Assembly: GCA_014381795.1 (NCBI GenBank)
Contig: JACNKY010000319.1
Span: forward strand, 1-6,141
Direction of reading: 5' to 3'
Length of the DNA: 6,141 nt
From: Pseudomonadota bacterium
GTDB lineage: Bacteria > SAR324 > NAC60-12
The notes under the pieces are model-generated. The model was not told where the DNA came from. It saw only the letters and a list, made by a program, of their open reading frames with translations, and did not search any database. This document shows, one piece after another, positions 1-6,097 of this stretch. Every line of letters starts with the position of its first letter. Position 1 is the stretch's first letter. A program made the translations under genes and the position numbers.

Positions 1-868
1 AAGCAATATTGATTGCAACCTGATGTCCGGCGATTGCCGTCACCCCAAATGTTCCCATCAACAATGATACCATCGCGAAGAGTCCAACTTCAGCCGCTAT
101 TCCAAAACCATTGGGGATGCCTATTCTCAAAATTTCACGCAGATACAACCAGGAGGGTCTGCTGAAAGCAATAAATTTCTGGTAGCTGGCAAACATCGAT
201 GCTTTCAGACAAAAAATCAACATCGCGCAAAACATGACCCAGTGAACCATACTCGTAGTCCAACCTGCGCCAACAGCACCCAGAGCAGGAAAGCCAAAGT
301 GCCCGAACATCAACGCATAGTTTGAAATAATATTTGCACCGAGGCCAATCAGTGAAATATACATGGTTGGACGAGTGATGGACATACCTTCACTAAACAT
401 CCGCAAGACAAGAAACGCGTAAACCGGCGGCATACCCCAGCACAACGCCTTCAAATAACCCGAAGTAACCCTGATCACCTCCGGTTCATAATCCATCCAG
501 TACAACACTGGTTCAAGATTAGCTAAAATCAGAATGCTGATAAATGCTAAAGCCTGGCTGAGCCACAGGCCCTGAATCACATTTGTGGCTATTTCCTCTT
601 GCTTTTCCGCCCCAAAAAGTTGTGCGATAATAGAACCGAGTGAAATCAATATCCCCAGCATCAGCAAAAAAACCGGATGGTAAAGAGCTGTCGCAATTGC
701 CAGTCCAGCCAAATCATTTGAACTGACATGTCCAGCCATTATTGTATCCACAAACTGCATCATAGTTTGTAACAAATGCGCAATAATTACCGGAAGACCT
801 AATTTTAAGGTTAATGAAGATTCATGTGAAAACCTTTTTAAACGTGAATATAGCTTATATTGCTTCAT
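1..868 (-). CDS. MATE family (NorM-type) multidrug/cation antiporter, partial (N-terminal 289 residues)
   Basis: This is an inner-membrane transporter of the MATE family, which exports cationic or amphipathic compounds in exchange for Na+ or H+. I translated it from the reverse strand. It opens at ATG 868-866 and stays open to the left edge, so the 3' part (roughly a third of a usual ~450-residue protein) is missing. Family hallmarks are the motif VDTIMAGHVS (residues 40-49), whose Asp41 matches the conserved TM1 Asp of NorM, and Glu260 in GIAAEVGLFA, which matches the conserved TM7 Glu of Vibrio NorM. Between them are hydrophobic spans at about 22-40, 55-83, 98-118, 137-157, 168-190 and 198-220, as expected. 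An in-frame stop (TAA read at 880-878) lies just upstream, so only ATG 868 or TTG 871 can start it. No Shine-Dalgarno sequence is visible, which makes the start less certain. It is divergent from ftsH and probably unrelated in function. The substrate cannot be told from sequence. Confidence 0.93.
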   Translation of the reverse strand, partial: MKQYKLYSRLKRFSHESSLTLKLGLPVIIAHLLQTMMQFVDTIMAGHVSSNDLAGLAIATALYHPVFLLMLGILISLGSIIAQLFGAEKQEEIATNVIQGLWLSQALAFISILILANLEPVLYWMDYEPEVIRVTSGYLKALCWGMPPVYAFLVLRMFSEGMSITRPTMYISLIGLGANIISNYALMFGHFGFPALGAVGAGWTTSMVHWVMFCAMLIFCLKASMFASYQKFIAFSRPSWLYLREILRIGIPNGFGIAAEVGLFAMVSLLMGTFGVTAIAGHQVAINIA

Positions 869-908
869 CAAATGTAGTTACTATTGAAAATAAGTGTTAA
901 AAAATTAC

Positions 909-938
909 TTAACTGTACAAGCAGTTGTATGCTATCAT
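909..938 (+). promoter_or_regulatory. Candidate sigma70-type extended -10 promoter for ftsH
   Basis: The -10 element TATCAT (933-938) is preceded by TG at 930-931, giving the extended -10 form TGnTATnAT. A TTAACT -35-like hexamer (909-914) lies 18 bp upstream. Transcription would start near 945 and give ftsH a leader of about 108 nt. This is the best forward promoter I can see in the divergent region. I found no sigma32-like element (CTTGAA...CCCCAT), although ftsH is heat-inducible in E. coli. It is a prediction by eye only. Confidence 0.45.
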
Positions 939-944
939 GTACAT
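911..944. promoter_or_regulatory. Paired TGTACA palindromes over the ftsH promoter, possible operator
   Basis: TGTACA occurs at 915-920 and again at 938-943, 23 bp apart, which is close to two helical turns. The first is flanked by an inverted repeat (AACTG 911-915, CAGTT 922-926). The second sits in the perfect 8-bp palindrome ATGTACAT (937-944). Together they bracket the -35/-10 elements of the ftsH promoter candidate, so a dimeric regulator bound here could control ftsH and perhaps the divergent MATE gene. No regulator is encoded nearby, and short AT-rich palindromes can arise by chance. Confidence 0.25.
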
Positions 945-983
945 TCTAATATGGTTATTGATAAATTTAATTTTTAATTTTTT

Positions 984-1000
984 GAAGTAGAGCTCACTTC
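984..1000 (+). other. Small stem-loop in the ftsH leader
   Basis: GAAGT (984-988) can pair with ACTTC (996-1000) around a 7-nt loop. A second ACTTC at 1021-1025 could compete for the same GAAGT. A further 4-bp hairpin, AAGC-TTT-GCTT (1026-1036), ends just before the ribosome binding site. The stems are short and weak. They may shape ftsH translation or mean nothing. Confidence 0.2.
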
Positions 1001-1052
1001 GCTGCAACAGAATCAGGCTGACTTCAAGCTTTGCTTTTAGGACTATTTTTAT

Positions 1053-2891
1053 ATGAAAAGAGAAAACATTCTTATTATCCTCAGTATGCTGGTGCTGGCA
1101 TTTTTTTTAGCAAAAATGCTCGACGGTGGAAATCTGTCAAGCGATTCTCCGCGCACACAGGAGCTGATTTACAGTGATTTCAAAGCTCTCGTTGCAACAG
1201 GTGACGTTGTCAATGCTCAAATTATCGGAGATTCCTTGATCGAGGGCTTCACACAGGATGGACTGGGCTACCGCACCTATATTCCCGCAGAAGATCCCAG
1301 CGTAATTGACTACCTTCGACTGTATCAAATTCCGATCAATTATGTGCCTGAAAAAAGTCTTCCGTGGTATTTAAGTATTTTGATAAATTGGGGGCCCTTC
1401 CTCTTAATTTTTGGAATATGGATGATACTGATGCGGAAAATGCAGGGCGGAGGTGCCGGAGGAGGAGGATTATTTTCCATCGGAAAAAGCCGTGCCAAAA
1501 AGAGGGAACCGAATGAAATGAAAGTGACCTTTGCTGATGTCGCAGGAGTTGAAGAAGCAAAAGACGATTTGAAAGAAACGGTTGAGTTTCTCCGTGATCC
1601 GGCAAAATTCCGTAAACTTGGAGGCAGAATCCCTAAAGGCATGTTAATGTCCGGATCACCCGGTACAGGGAAAACTTTGCTCGCAAAGGCGGTTGCCGGA
1701 GAGGCTGAGGTTCCTTTTTTCAGTATGAGCGGTTCTGATTTTGTGGAAATGTTTGTCGGTGTTGGTGCCAGCAGAGTTCGTGATATGTTTGAACAAGGCA
1801 GGCAAAACGCACCGTGCATCATCTTCATCGATGAAATAGATGCAGTCGGGGGCAGCCGTGGTACAGGAATGGGTGGTGGAAATGATGAACGTGAGCAAAC
1901 ACTCAACCAGCTTTTGGTGGAAATGGACGGCTTTGATGGAATGGAAGGGATCATCGTGATCGCCGCGACAAACCGACCGGATGTTCTCGATCCAGCGCTT
2001 CTGCGTCCAGGACGTTTTGACCGTCATGTGAGTATTCCTCTGCCTGATGTTAAAGGCAGAGAGGAAATTTTACAGATCCACGCCAAAAAAGTGGAGATGG
2101 CTGAGGGTGTTGACATGAACATTATCGCACGCGGAACTCCTGGATTTTCAGGTGCAGATTTGAAAAACCTGATCAACGAAGCTGCTCTCGGTGGTGCACG
2201 CAACAACAAAACAGAACTTAAATTAGCCGATTTTGAATGGGCACGTGATAAAGTGATGATGGGCACAGAGCGCCGGTCGATGGTCATGTCGGAAAAAGAA
2301 AAACGTAACACTGCATACCACGAAGCAGGGCATGCACTGGTTTCCGCGCTTCTCCCTAAAACTGATCCAATTCACAAAGTAACAATCGTGCCTCGCGGAC
2401 GAGCTCTTGGTCTAACAGCCTTTTTGCCAAAACAAGATAATCATTCTTACGATATTGATTTCCTGAGTAACCGTATCACTATCGCCATGGGTGGACGAGC
2501 AGCTGAGGAGATAATTTTTGATGAGGTTACTACCGGAGCAAGCAACGACATTCAACAGGCAACCGACACAATCAGAAACATGATTTGCAACTGGGGTATG
2601 AGTAAAACGTTTGGTCCAATCGTTTTAGGCAGCGATAATCAGCAGAACGTTTTGGGACGTAACATCGGTAAAGGCCGTGAATTTAGTGAAAATACTGCTG
2701 CAGAAATTGATAATGAAATGCGTAAAACAATTAAATATCATGATGCGAAAGCCAAGAAACTTCTTCGTGATAATATCGATATTTTACACAAAATCGTTGA
2801 AGTTTTGATGAAAGAAGAAACAATCGAAGGTTCATATATCATGGAGTTACTGGGCCAGAACAAATCAAAAGTTGAGCCAGTCGGAGGTTGA
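1053..2891 (+). CDS. ftsH: ATP-dependent zinc metalloprotease FtsH
   Basis: FtsH is a hexameric inner-membrane AAA+ protease that extracts and degrades misassembled membrane proteins and some regulatory proteins. All expected parts are present: TM1 (about residues 5-22), a short periplasmic domain (23-104), TM2 (105-127), a Gly-rich linker (131-139), and the AAA+ domain with Walker A GSPGTGKT (201-208), pore motif FVG (234-236), Walker B IIFIDEID (256-263) and arginine fingers Arg318 and Arg321. The protease domain has the zinc site HEAGH (423-427) and the third metal ligand Asp499 in TTGASND. At 612 residues it is slightly shorter than E. coli FtsH and lacks its long polar tail. Ser202 replaces the usual first Pro of GPPGTGKT, and VGGSRG (265-270) replaces the more common VGRQRG. 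All catalytic residues are intact. The start is fixed by an in-frame TAG at 1038-1040; TAGGA (1038-1042) is a modest ribosome binding site 10 nt upstream. Its stop overlaps the psd start, so the two genes are probably translationally coupled. Confidence 0.98.
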   Translation: MKRENILIILSMLVLAFFLAKMLDGGNLSSDSPRTQELIYSDFKALVATGDVVNAQIIGDSLIEGFTQDGLGYRTYIPAEDPSVIDYLRLYQIPINYVPEKSLPWYLSILINWGPFLLIFGIWMILMRKMQGGGAGGGGLFSIGKSRAKKREPNEMKVTFADVAGVEEAKDDLKETVEFLRDPAKFRKLGGRIPKGMLMSGSPGTGKTLLAKAVAGEAEVPFFSMSGSDFVEMFVGVGASRVRDMFEQGRQNAPCIIFIDEIDAVGGSRGTGMGGGNDEREQTLNQLLVEMDGFDGMEGIIVIAATNRPDVLDPALLRPGRFDRHVSIPLPDVKGREEILQIHAKKVEMAEGVDMNIIARGTPGFSGADLKNLINEAALGGARNNKTELKLADFEWARDKVMMGTERRSMVMSEKEKRNTAYHEAGHALVSALLPKTDPIHKVTIVPRGRALGLTAFLPKQDNHSYDIDFLSNRITIAMGGRAAEEIIFDEVTTGASNDIQQATDTIRNMICNWGMSKTFGPIVLGSDNQQNVLGRNIGKGREFSENTAAEIDNEMRKTIKYHDAKAKKLLRDNIDILHKIVEVLMKEETIEGSYIMELLGQNKSKVEPVGG

Positions 2892-2893
2892 TG
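2883..2893 (+). promoter_or_regulatory. ftsH-psd stop/start overlap with Shine-Dalgarno GGAGG
   Basis: GGAGG (2883-2887) lies inside the last codons of ftsH. It is followed by TTG (2888), the ftsH stop TGA (2889-2891) and ATG (2891-2893), so the stop and start share one base (TGATG). The spacer of 3 nt from GGAGG to the ATG is shorter than ideal, which fits re-initiation by ribosomes that have just terminated ftsH rather than strong independent initiation. Confidence 0.7.
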
Positions 2894-3763
2894 TCACTTC
2901 CGGGATTTGGACGTCCACCGGCATATTATTTTATGTGGATTTTGCCCCGTAATCTTTTTAGCAGACTTTGCGGGTTTGTGGCTGACATTCGAATACCGCG
3001 GATTTTGTTGACTCCGTTGATAAGAATATTTTCAAGGATCTATTCTGTAGAGTTGACAGAAGCGACTCAGCAGGTTTCAGAGTTCAGGACATTCAACGAA
3101 TTTTTCACGAGGCAGTTGCTTACTGATGCACGACCATTGGACCCGGATCTGGATGCTGTACTAAGTCCTGTAGATGGATTTATCGGTGAATATGGACGCA
3201 TCAATGATGGACGCTTGATTCAGGCAAAAGGGCTGGATTATCGCTTAGCAGACTTGCTGCTGGATTCGAAACGTGACAGTTTATATGACGGCGGGGAATT
3301 CATTACCATTTATTTGGCTCCACAGAACTACCACCGTATTCACAGTATGGTAGAAGGGGAGGTTCGTGAGTTCTCATACATTCCGGGAGATTTATGGACG
3401 GTCAGCCCCCTGGGTGTGCATCATGTGCCGAATCTCTTTGCCCGGAATGAACGTTTGACCACTTATATACAAACTAAAAAAGGTGAATGTGCGCTCATAA
3501 AAGTTGGCGCAACTGTTGTAGGACGCATTCGAGTCAGCTACGATGATCAAATTTCAAACCTTCAGGGTGCGCTGGCTAAACAACTTGTCTTGAAAACTCC
3601 TTATGAGTTGGAGCGCGGTGAAGAAGTTGCACTGTTTGAACTGGGATCCACTGTAATTTGCCTGTTCCCGCCAGGACAAGTTGAACTGAATGAGTTGGAA
3701 TTAGGACAAACAATTCGCCTCGGCAACGCTATTGGGCGATTTAGACTGAACTCAAAAGAGTGA
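2891..3763 (+). CDS. psd: Phosphatidylserine decarboxylase proenzyme
   Basis: Psd converts phosphatidylserine to phosphatidylethanolamine at the cytoplasmic face of the inner membrane. The proenzyme cleaves itself into a large beta chain and a small alpha chain that carries a pyruvoyl cofactor made from serine. Counting from ATG 2891 (290 aa), the self-cleavage motif LGST is at residues 251-254, with cleavage between Gly252 and Ser253. The other members of the catalytic triad are Asp95 (SPVDG) and His148 (QNYHRIH). The conserved stretches RTFNEFFTR (67-75), QAKG (111-114), PGDL (165-168) and VPNLFARNER (179-188) match the E. coli-type long Psd in order and spacing. I prefer ATG 2891 because it overlaps the ftsH stop and follows GGAGG. 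TTG 2888 would add one residue, and ATG 2933 would remove 14 residues and has no ribosome binding site. No phosphatidylserine synthase (pssA) is in view. Pairing with ftsH rather than pssA is uncommon among the model organisms I know. Confidence 0.97.
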   Translation: MSLPGFGRPPAYYFMWILPRNLFSRLCGFVADIRIPRILLTPLIRIFSRIYSVELTEATQQVSEFRTFNEFFTRQLLTDARPLDPDLDAVLSPVDGFIGEYGRINDGRLIQAKGLDYRLADLLLDSKRDSLYDGGEFITIYLAPQNYHRIHSMVEGEVREFSYIPGDLWTVSPLGVHHVPNLFARNERLTTYIQTKKGECALIKVGATVVGRIRVSYDDQISNLQGALAKQLVLKTPYELERGEEVALFELGSTVICLFPPGQVELNELELGQTIRLGNAIGRFRLNSKE

Positions 3764-3788
3764 GAACTAAGCTTTGGTCAAAAACATT

Positions 3789-3816
3789 TTGGATTTTTAA
3801 ATCTATAGCAAATAAT
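3789..3816 (+). promoter_or_regulatory. Weak promoter candidate before fabI
   Basis: The 75-bp gap between psd and fabI contains TTGGAT (3789-3794) and AATAAT (3811-3816) spaced by 16 bp. The second differs from TATAAT only in its first base, but the -35 match is poor. No terminator hairpin is visible after psd, so read-through from the ftsH-psd transcript is equally possible. The fabI ribosome binding site AAGGA (3826-3830) lies 8 nt before its ATG. Confidence 0.22.
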
Positions 3817-3838
3817 TATTAAAACAAGGAAAAGAAAA

Positions 3839-4621
3839 ATGGGTAGTTTATCTGGAAAAAAAGGTGTTATTCTTGGAGTCGGCAATCAACGCAGTATCGC
3901 TTGGGCTGTAGCTGAACATTTTCATGAACAAGGTGCAGAGCTCGCGTTGACTTATCTTACTGATCCTAAAGGACGTTTTGAAGCAAATGTCAGAAATCTT
4001 GGTGATAAAGTAAATGCATCCCTGATACAGGAATGTGATGTTTCAAATGATGAATCGATTCAGTCTTTAATCGGAGCATTAAATGATCATTGGGGAGAGT
4101 TGGATTTTTTAATTCATAGTTTAGCTTTTGCAGACCAGAAGGATTTACAGGTAGATTTCTCAAGCACAAGCCGCAGCGGTTATTCAAAAGCACATGAAAT
4201 TAGTGCATTTTCACTGTTACCGCTGGCAGAAGGTGTTATCCCCATGATGAAAAAACGCGGTGGCGGCAGTATCCTCAGCATGAGTTTCATCGGCTCTATG
4301 CTGGCAGTTCCGCATTATCATGTGATGGGGCCAGCAAAAGCATCTCTGGAAGCTTCTTCACGCTATCTGGCGAAAGAAGTCGGTCCGGACAATATTCGGG
4401 TGAATGTAATTTCTCCGGGGGCAATCAGAACCTTATCTTCTGCAGGCATTAAGGATTTTGCTGAGTTGATGAGAGTTGCCGGTGAGCATTCAGCAATGAA
4501 ACGTACAGCTACTCAGAGTGAGGTAGCAAAAACTGCTGTATTTTTAGCAAGCGAAGCTTCCTCAGGAATTACCGGACAAGTGATCTACGTCGACTGTGGA
4601 TATTCAATTATGGCAAACTAA
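3839..4621 (+). CDS. fabI: Enoyl-[acyl-carrier-protein] reductase (NADH), FabI type
   Basis: FabI reduces trans-2-enoyl-ACP to acyl-ACP, the last step of each type II fatty-acid elongation cycle, and is the target of triclosan and diazaborines. The 260-residue length is typical. The dinucleotide-binding start is GVGNQRSIAWAVA (13-25), followed by CDV (66-68) and HSLAFA (93-98). The catalytic Tyr160 and Lys167 are in PHYHVMGPAKASLEAS with the FabI spacing Tyr-x6-Lys. The substrate-loop motif IRTLSSAGIKDF (196-207) and the C-terminal ITGQVIYVD (244-252) also fit. Two positions are unusual. Phe150 stands where E. coli FabI has Tyr146, as in mycobacterial InhA (Phe149). SPGAIRT (192-198) replaces the usual SAGPIRT. 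The active-site Tyr/Lys pair and IRTL loop favour FabI over a generic short-chain dehydrogenase. The start has a good ribosome binding site (AAGGA, 8-nt spacer). It lies downstream of psd and upstream of a flavoprotein in the same direction. Confidence 0.93.
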   Translation: MGSLSGKKGVILGVGNQRSIAWAVAEHFHEQGAELALTYLTDPKGRFEANVRNLGDKVNASLIQECDVSNDESIQSLIGALNDHWGELDFLIHSLAFADQKDLQVDFSSTSRSGYSKAHEISAFSLLPLAEGVIPMMKKRGGGSILSMSFIGSMLAVPHYHVMGPAKASLEASSRYLAKEVGPDNIRVNVISPGAIRTLSSAGIKDFAELMRVAGEHSAMKRTATQSEVAKTAVFLASEASSGITGQVIYVDCGYSIMAN

Positions 4622-4657
4622 AGTAATCCTTAATATACAATTTATTTGATTTTCAAA

Positions 4658-4671
4658 CCCTAATTAGAGGG
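4658..4671 (+). promoter_or_regulatory. Ribosome binding site of the flavoprotein gene inside a small inverted repeat
   Basis: The Shine-Dalgarno GAGGGA (4667-4672) lies 8 nt before ATG 4681. AGGG (4668-4671) can pair with CCCT (4658-4661) around a 6-nt loop, and the interior contains the 8-bp palindrome CTAATTAG (4660-4667). Folding would partly hide the ribosome binding site. The stem has only four base pairs, so any effect would be small. Confidence 0.3.
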
Positions 4672-4680
4672 ACAAATAAT

Positions 4681-5967
4681 ATGAGCAAAGCGCTAAATGA
4701 TTTTCGCTTGAAACTCGGTGGGAAGGAATTTGTACCTATTCTCGTCGGAGGGATGGGAGTAGATATCTCCACAGCAGAACTTGCTCTGGAAACTGCACGT
4801 TTAGGGGGTATCGGACATATTTCTGATGCAATGGTTCCCACAGTTTCTGACCGGAGATTCAAAACAAAGTTTGTACAGGAAAAACAACGCAAATACAAAT
4901 ACAACGTCAACAGCGCAGATAAAGCTGTGGTGCAGTTTGACCTGGAAAGACTAGCTGAGGCTCAGCGTCTCCATGTAGGACGTACCATGGACGCTAAAAA
5001 GGGTGACGGTGCCGTCTTTGTCAATTGCATGGAGAAACTTACCATGAACAATCCACGCGATACTCTGCAAACACGTCTGCAGGCATCGATGGATGCAGGA
5101 GTTGAAGGGATAACATTGAGCGCCGGATTGCATTTAGGTTCGATGGAACTGATGAAGGATCATTCAAGATTCAGGGATGTTCTGCTTGGGATCATCGTCT
5201 CTTCTGCACGCGCTTTACGACCTTTTCTCAAAAGGGCGGCGAAGTACAAAAGACTTCCTGATTATATCATTGTAGAAGGTCCTCTGGCCGGAGGACACTT
5301 AGGTTTCGGTACTGACGACTGGATGGAATATGATCTGAAAACAATTGTTCAGGATGTGTTAATTTTTTTAAAAGAAAACGATCTGGACATTCCTGTGATT
5401 CCGGCAGGTGGTGTTTTTACCGGAACTGATGCAGTAGATTTTTTTGAATCTGGCGCTTCCGCGGTGCAGGTCGCTACACGTTTTACTGTGACAAAAGAAT
5501 GCGGCCTGCCTGACCGTACAAAACATCACTACTTTGAGGCAGTAGAGGAAGATATTGTTGTCAACAATATCTCACCAACCGGATATCCAATGCGGATGTT
5601 AAGACAGTCTCCTGGAATAGGTTCCGGAATTCGCCCTAATTGTGAAGCCTTCGGTTATATCCTAGACAATAAGGGGCATTGCGCATACGTTGAAGCCTAT
5701 AACAAGGAACTGGAAAAAATACCGGATAAAATTTCTATTCAGGACAAAACCTGCCTCTGCACGCATTTCCGGAAATTTAATATCTGGACATGTGGTCATT
5801 ATGTTTACCGTCTCAAAGACACTACTCATAAACTTGAAAATGGGAAATATCAACTTTTAAGCGCGGAAGAAGTTTTTCAGGATTATCAGTTCAGTAAAAA
5901 TTATGCGATTAAACTTCCAGAAAAGATAGAATTTGCCTCCTCAGATGTAACTTTGGCTGCTGCATAG
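4681..5967 (+). CDS. FMN-dependent nitronate monooxygenase / 2-nitropropane dioxygenase family protein
   Basis: This is a TIM-barrel flavoprotein of the NPD superfamily, which includes nitronate monooxygenases, the enoyl-ACP reductase FabK and the PfaD-type reductases. Visible family motifs are VGGMGVDIS (22-30) at the first strand, where most relatives have QGGM; ITLSAGLH (144-151); EGPLAGGHLGFG (199-210), whose His206 matches the conserved active-site His of FabK and nitronate monooxygenase; and the phosphate-binding end of the barrel, IPVIPAGGVFTG (237-248) with GASAVQVATRF (258-268). At 428 residues it is longer than the usual 310-380. The extra C-terminal region from about 310 carries five cysteines (321, 334, 358, 360, 371) that could bind a metal or Fe-S cluster or form disulfides. 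Start ATG 4681 has GAGGGA 8 nt upstream. Its place 59 bp after fabI hints at a lipid-linked reductase, but the long C-terminus and overall motifs do not match classic FabK, so the substrate is unknown. The protein has no signal peptide or membrane segment that I can see. Confidence 0.85.
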   Translation: MSKALNDFRLKLGGKEFVPILVGGMGVDISTAELALETARLGGIGHISDAMVPTVSDRRFKTKFVQEKQRKYKYNVNSADKAVVQFDLERLAEAQRLHVGRTMDAKKGDGAVFVNCMEKLTMNNPRDTLQTRLQASMDAGVEGITLSAGLHLGSMELMKDHSRFRDVLLGIIVSSARALRPFLKRAAKYKRLPDYIIVEGPLAGGHLGFGTDDWMEYDLKTIVQDVLIFLKENDLDIPVIPAGGVFTGTDAVDFFESGASAVQVATRFTVTKECGLPDRTKHHYFEAVEEDIVVNNISPTGYPMRMLRQSPGIGSGIRPNCEAFGYILDNKGHCAYVEAYNKELEKIPDKISIQDKTCLCTHFRKFNIWTCGHYVYRLKDTTHKLENGKYQLLSAEEVFQDYQFSKNYAIKLPEKIEFASSDVTLAAA

Positions 5968-6052
5968 TTTGTTAAGATCAGGAAAAGGGAGCCATTTTTA
6001 CTTTTAACAGTATTGCAGAAAGAGAAAAATACTCATCTCTTAATGTTTTAGA

Positions 6053-6081
6053 TTGACAAATCCTCCACAACATTTCATAAT
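6053..6081 (+). promoter_or_regulatory. Strong sigma70-type promoter for tRNA-Thr
   Basis: A perfect -35 hexamer TTGACA (6053-6058) is followed, after exactly 17 bp, by CATAAT (6076-6081), five of six matches to the -10 consensus. Transcription would start near 6088, about 10 nt before the mature tRNA 5' end. This is the strongest promoter in the window, as expected for a stable RNA operon. The stretch from 5968 to 6052 between the flavoprotein gene and this promoter holds no gene or clear terminator that I can see. Confidence 0.85.
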
Positions 6082-6097
6082 TATTCGTTTAACTCAT

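Noticed and set aside
869..1052. A heat-shock (sigma32) promoter or CIRCE element for ftsH
   Set aside because: Neither a CTTGAA...CCCCAT pair nor the CIRCE inverted repeat could be found in the region.
1340..1954. A 204-codon open frame on the minus strand, plus smaller ones at 1137-1605, 1656-2027 and 2024-2311
   Set aside because: They lie entirely within ftsH, are rich in Ser, Pro and Ile in the way of antisense frames of conserved genes, show no recognisable domain, and have no plausible ribosome binding site.
3764..3838. Terminator between psd and fabI
   Set aside because: No GC-rich inverted repeat followed by Ts is present. The T and A runs here are simply AT-rich intergenic sequence.
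4115..4135. Ala96 in FabI at the position of E. coli Gly93, a known triclosan-resistance site
   Set aside because: Ala is the natural residue at this site in triclosan-sensitive FabI proteins of Staphylococcus and Bacillus, and the other resistance positions (Met163 and Phe207 here) keep the sensitive residue. It does not indicate resistance.
3990..5853. Minus-strand open frames within fabI and the flavoprotein gene (3990-4193, 4653-4910, 4951-5133, 5662-5853)
   Set aside because: All are antisense to well-supported genes, are short, and resemble no known protein.
4681..5967. Naming the flavoprotein fabK
   Set aside because: Superfamily motifs and proximity to fabI make this tempting, but the length, the altered QGGM motif and the Cys-rich C-terminus do not match classic FabK, and a functional fabI is already present.
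5968..6040. Possible terminator after the flavoprotein gene (TGTTAA 5970-5975 with TTAACA 6004-6009)
   Set aside because: The stem is only six AT-rich pairs around a 28-nt loop and has no following T-run, so it does not support an intrinsic terminator.
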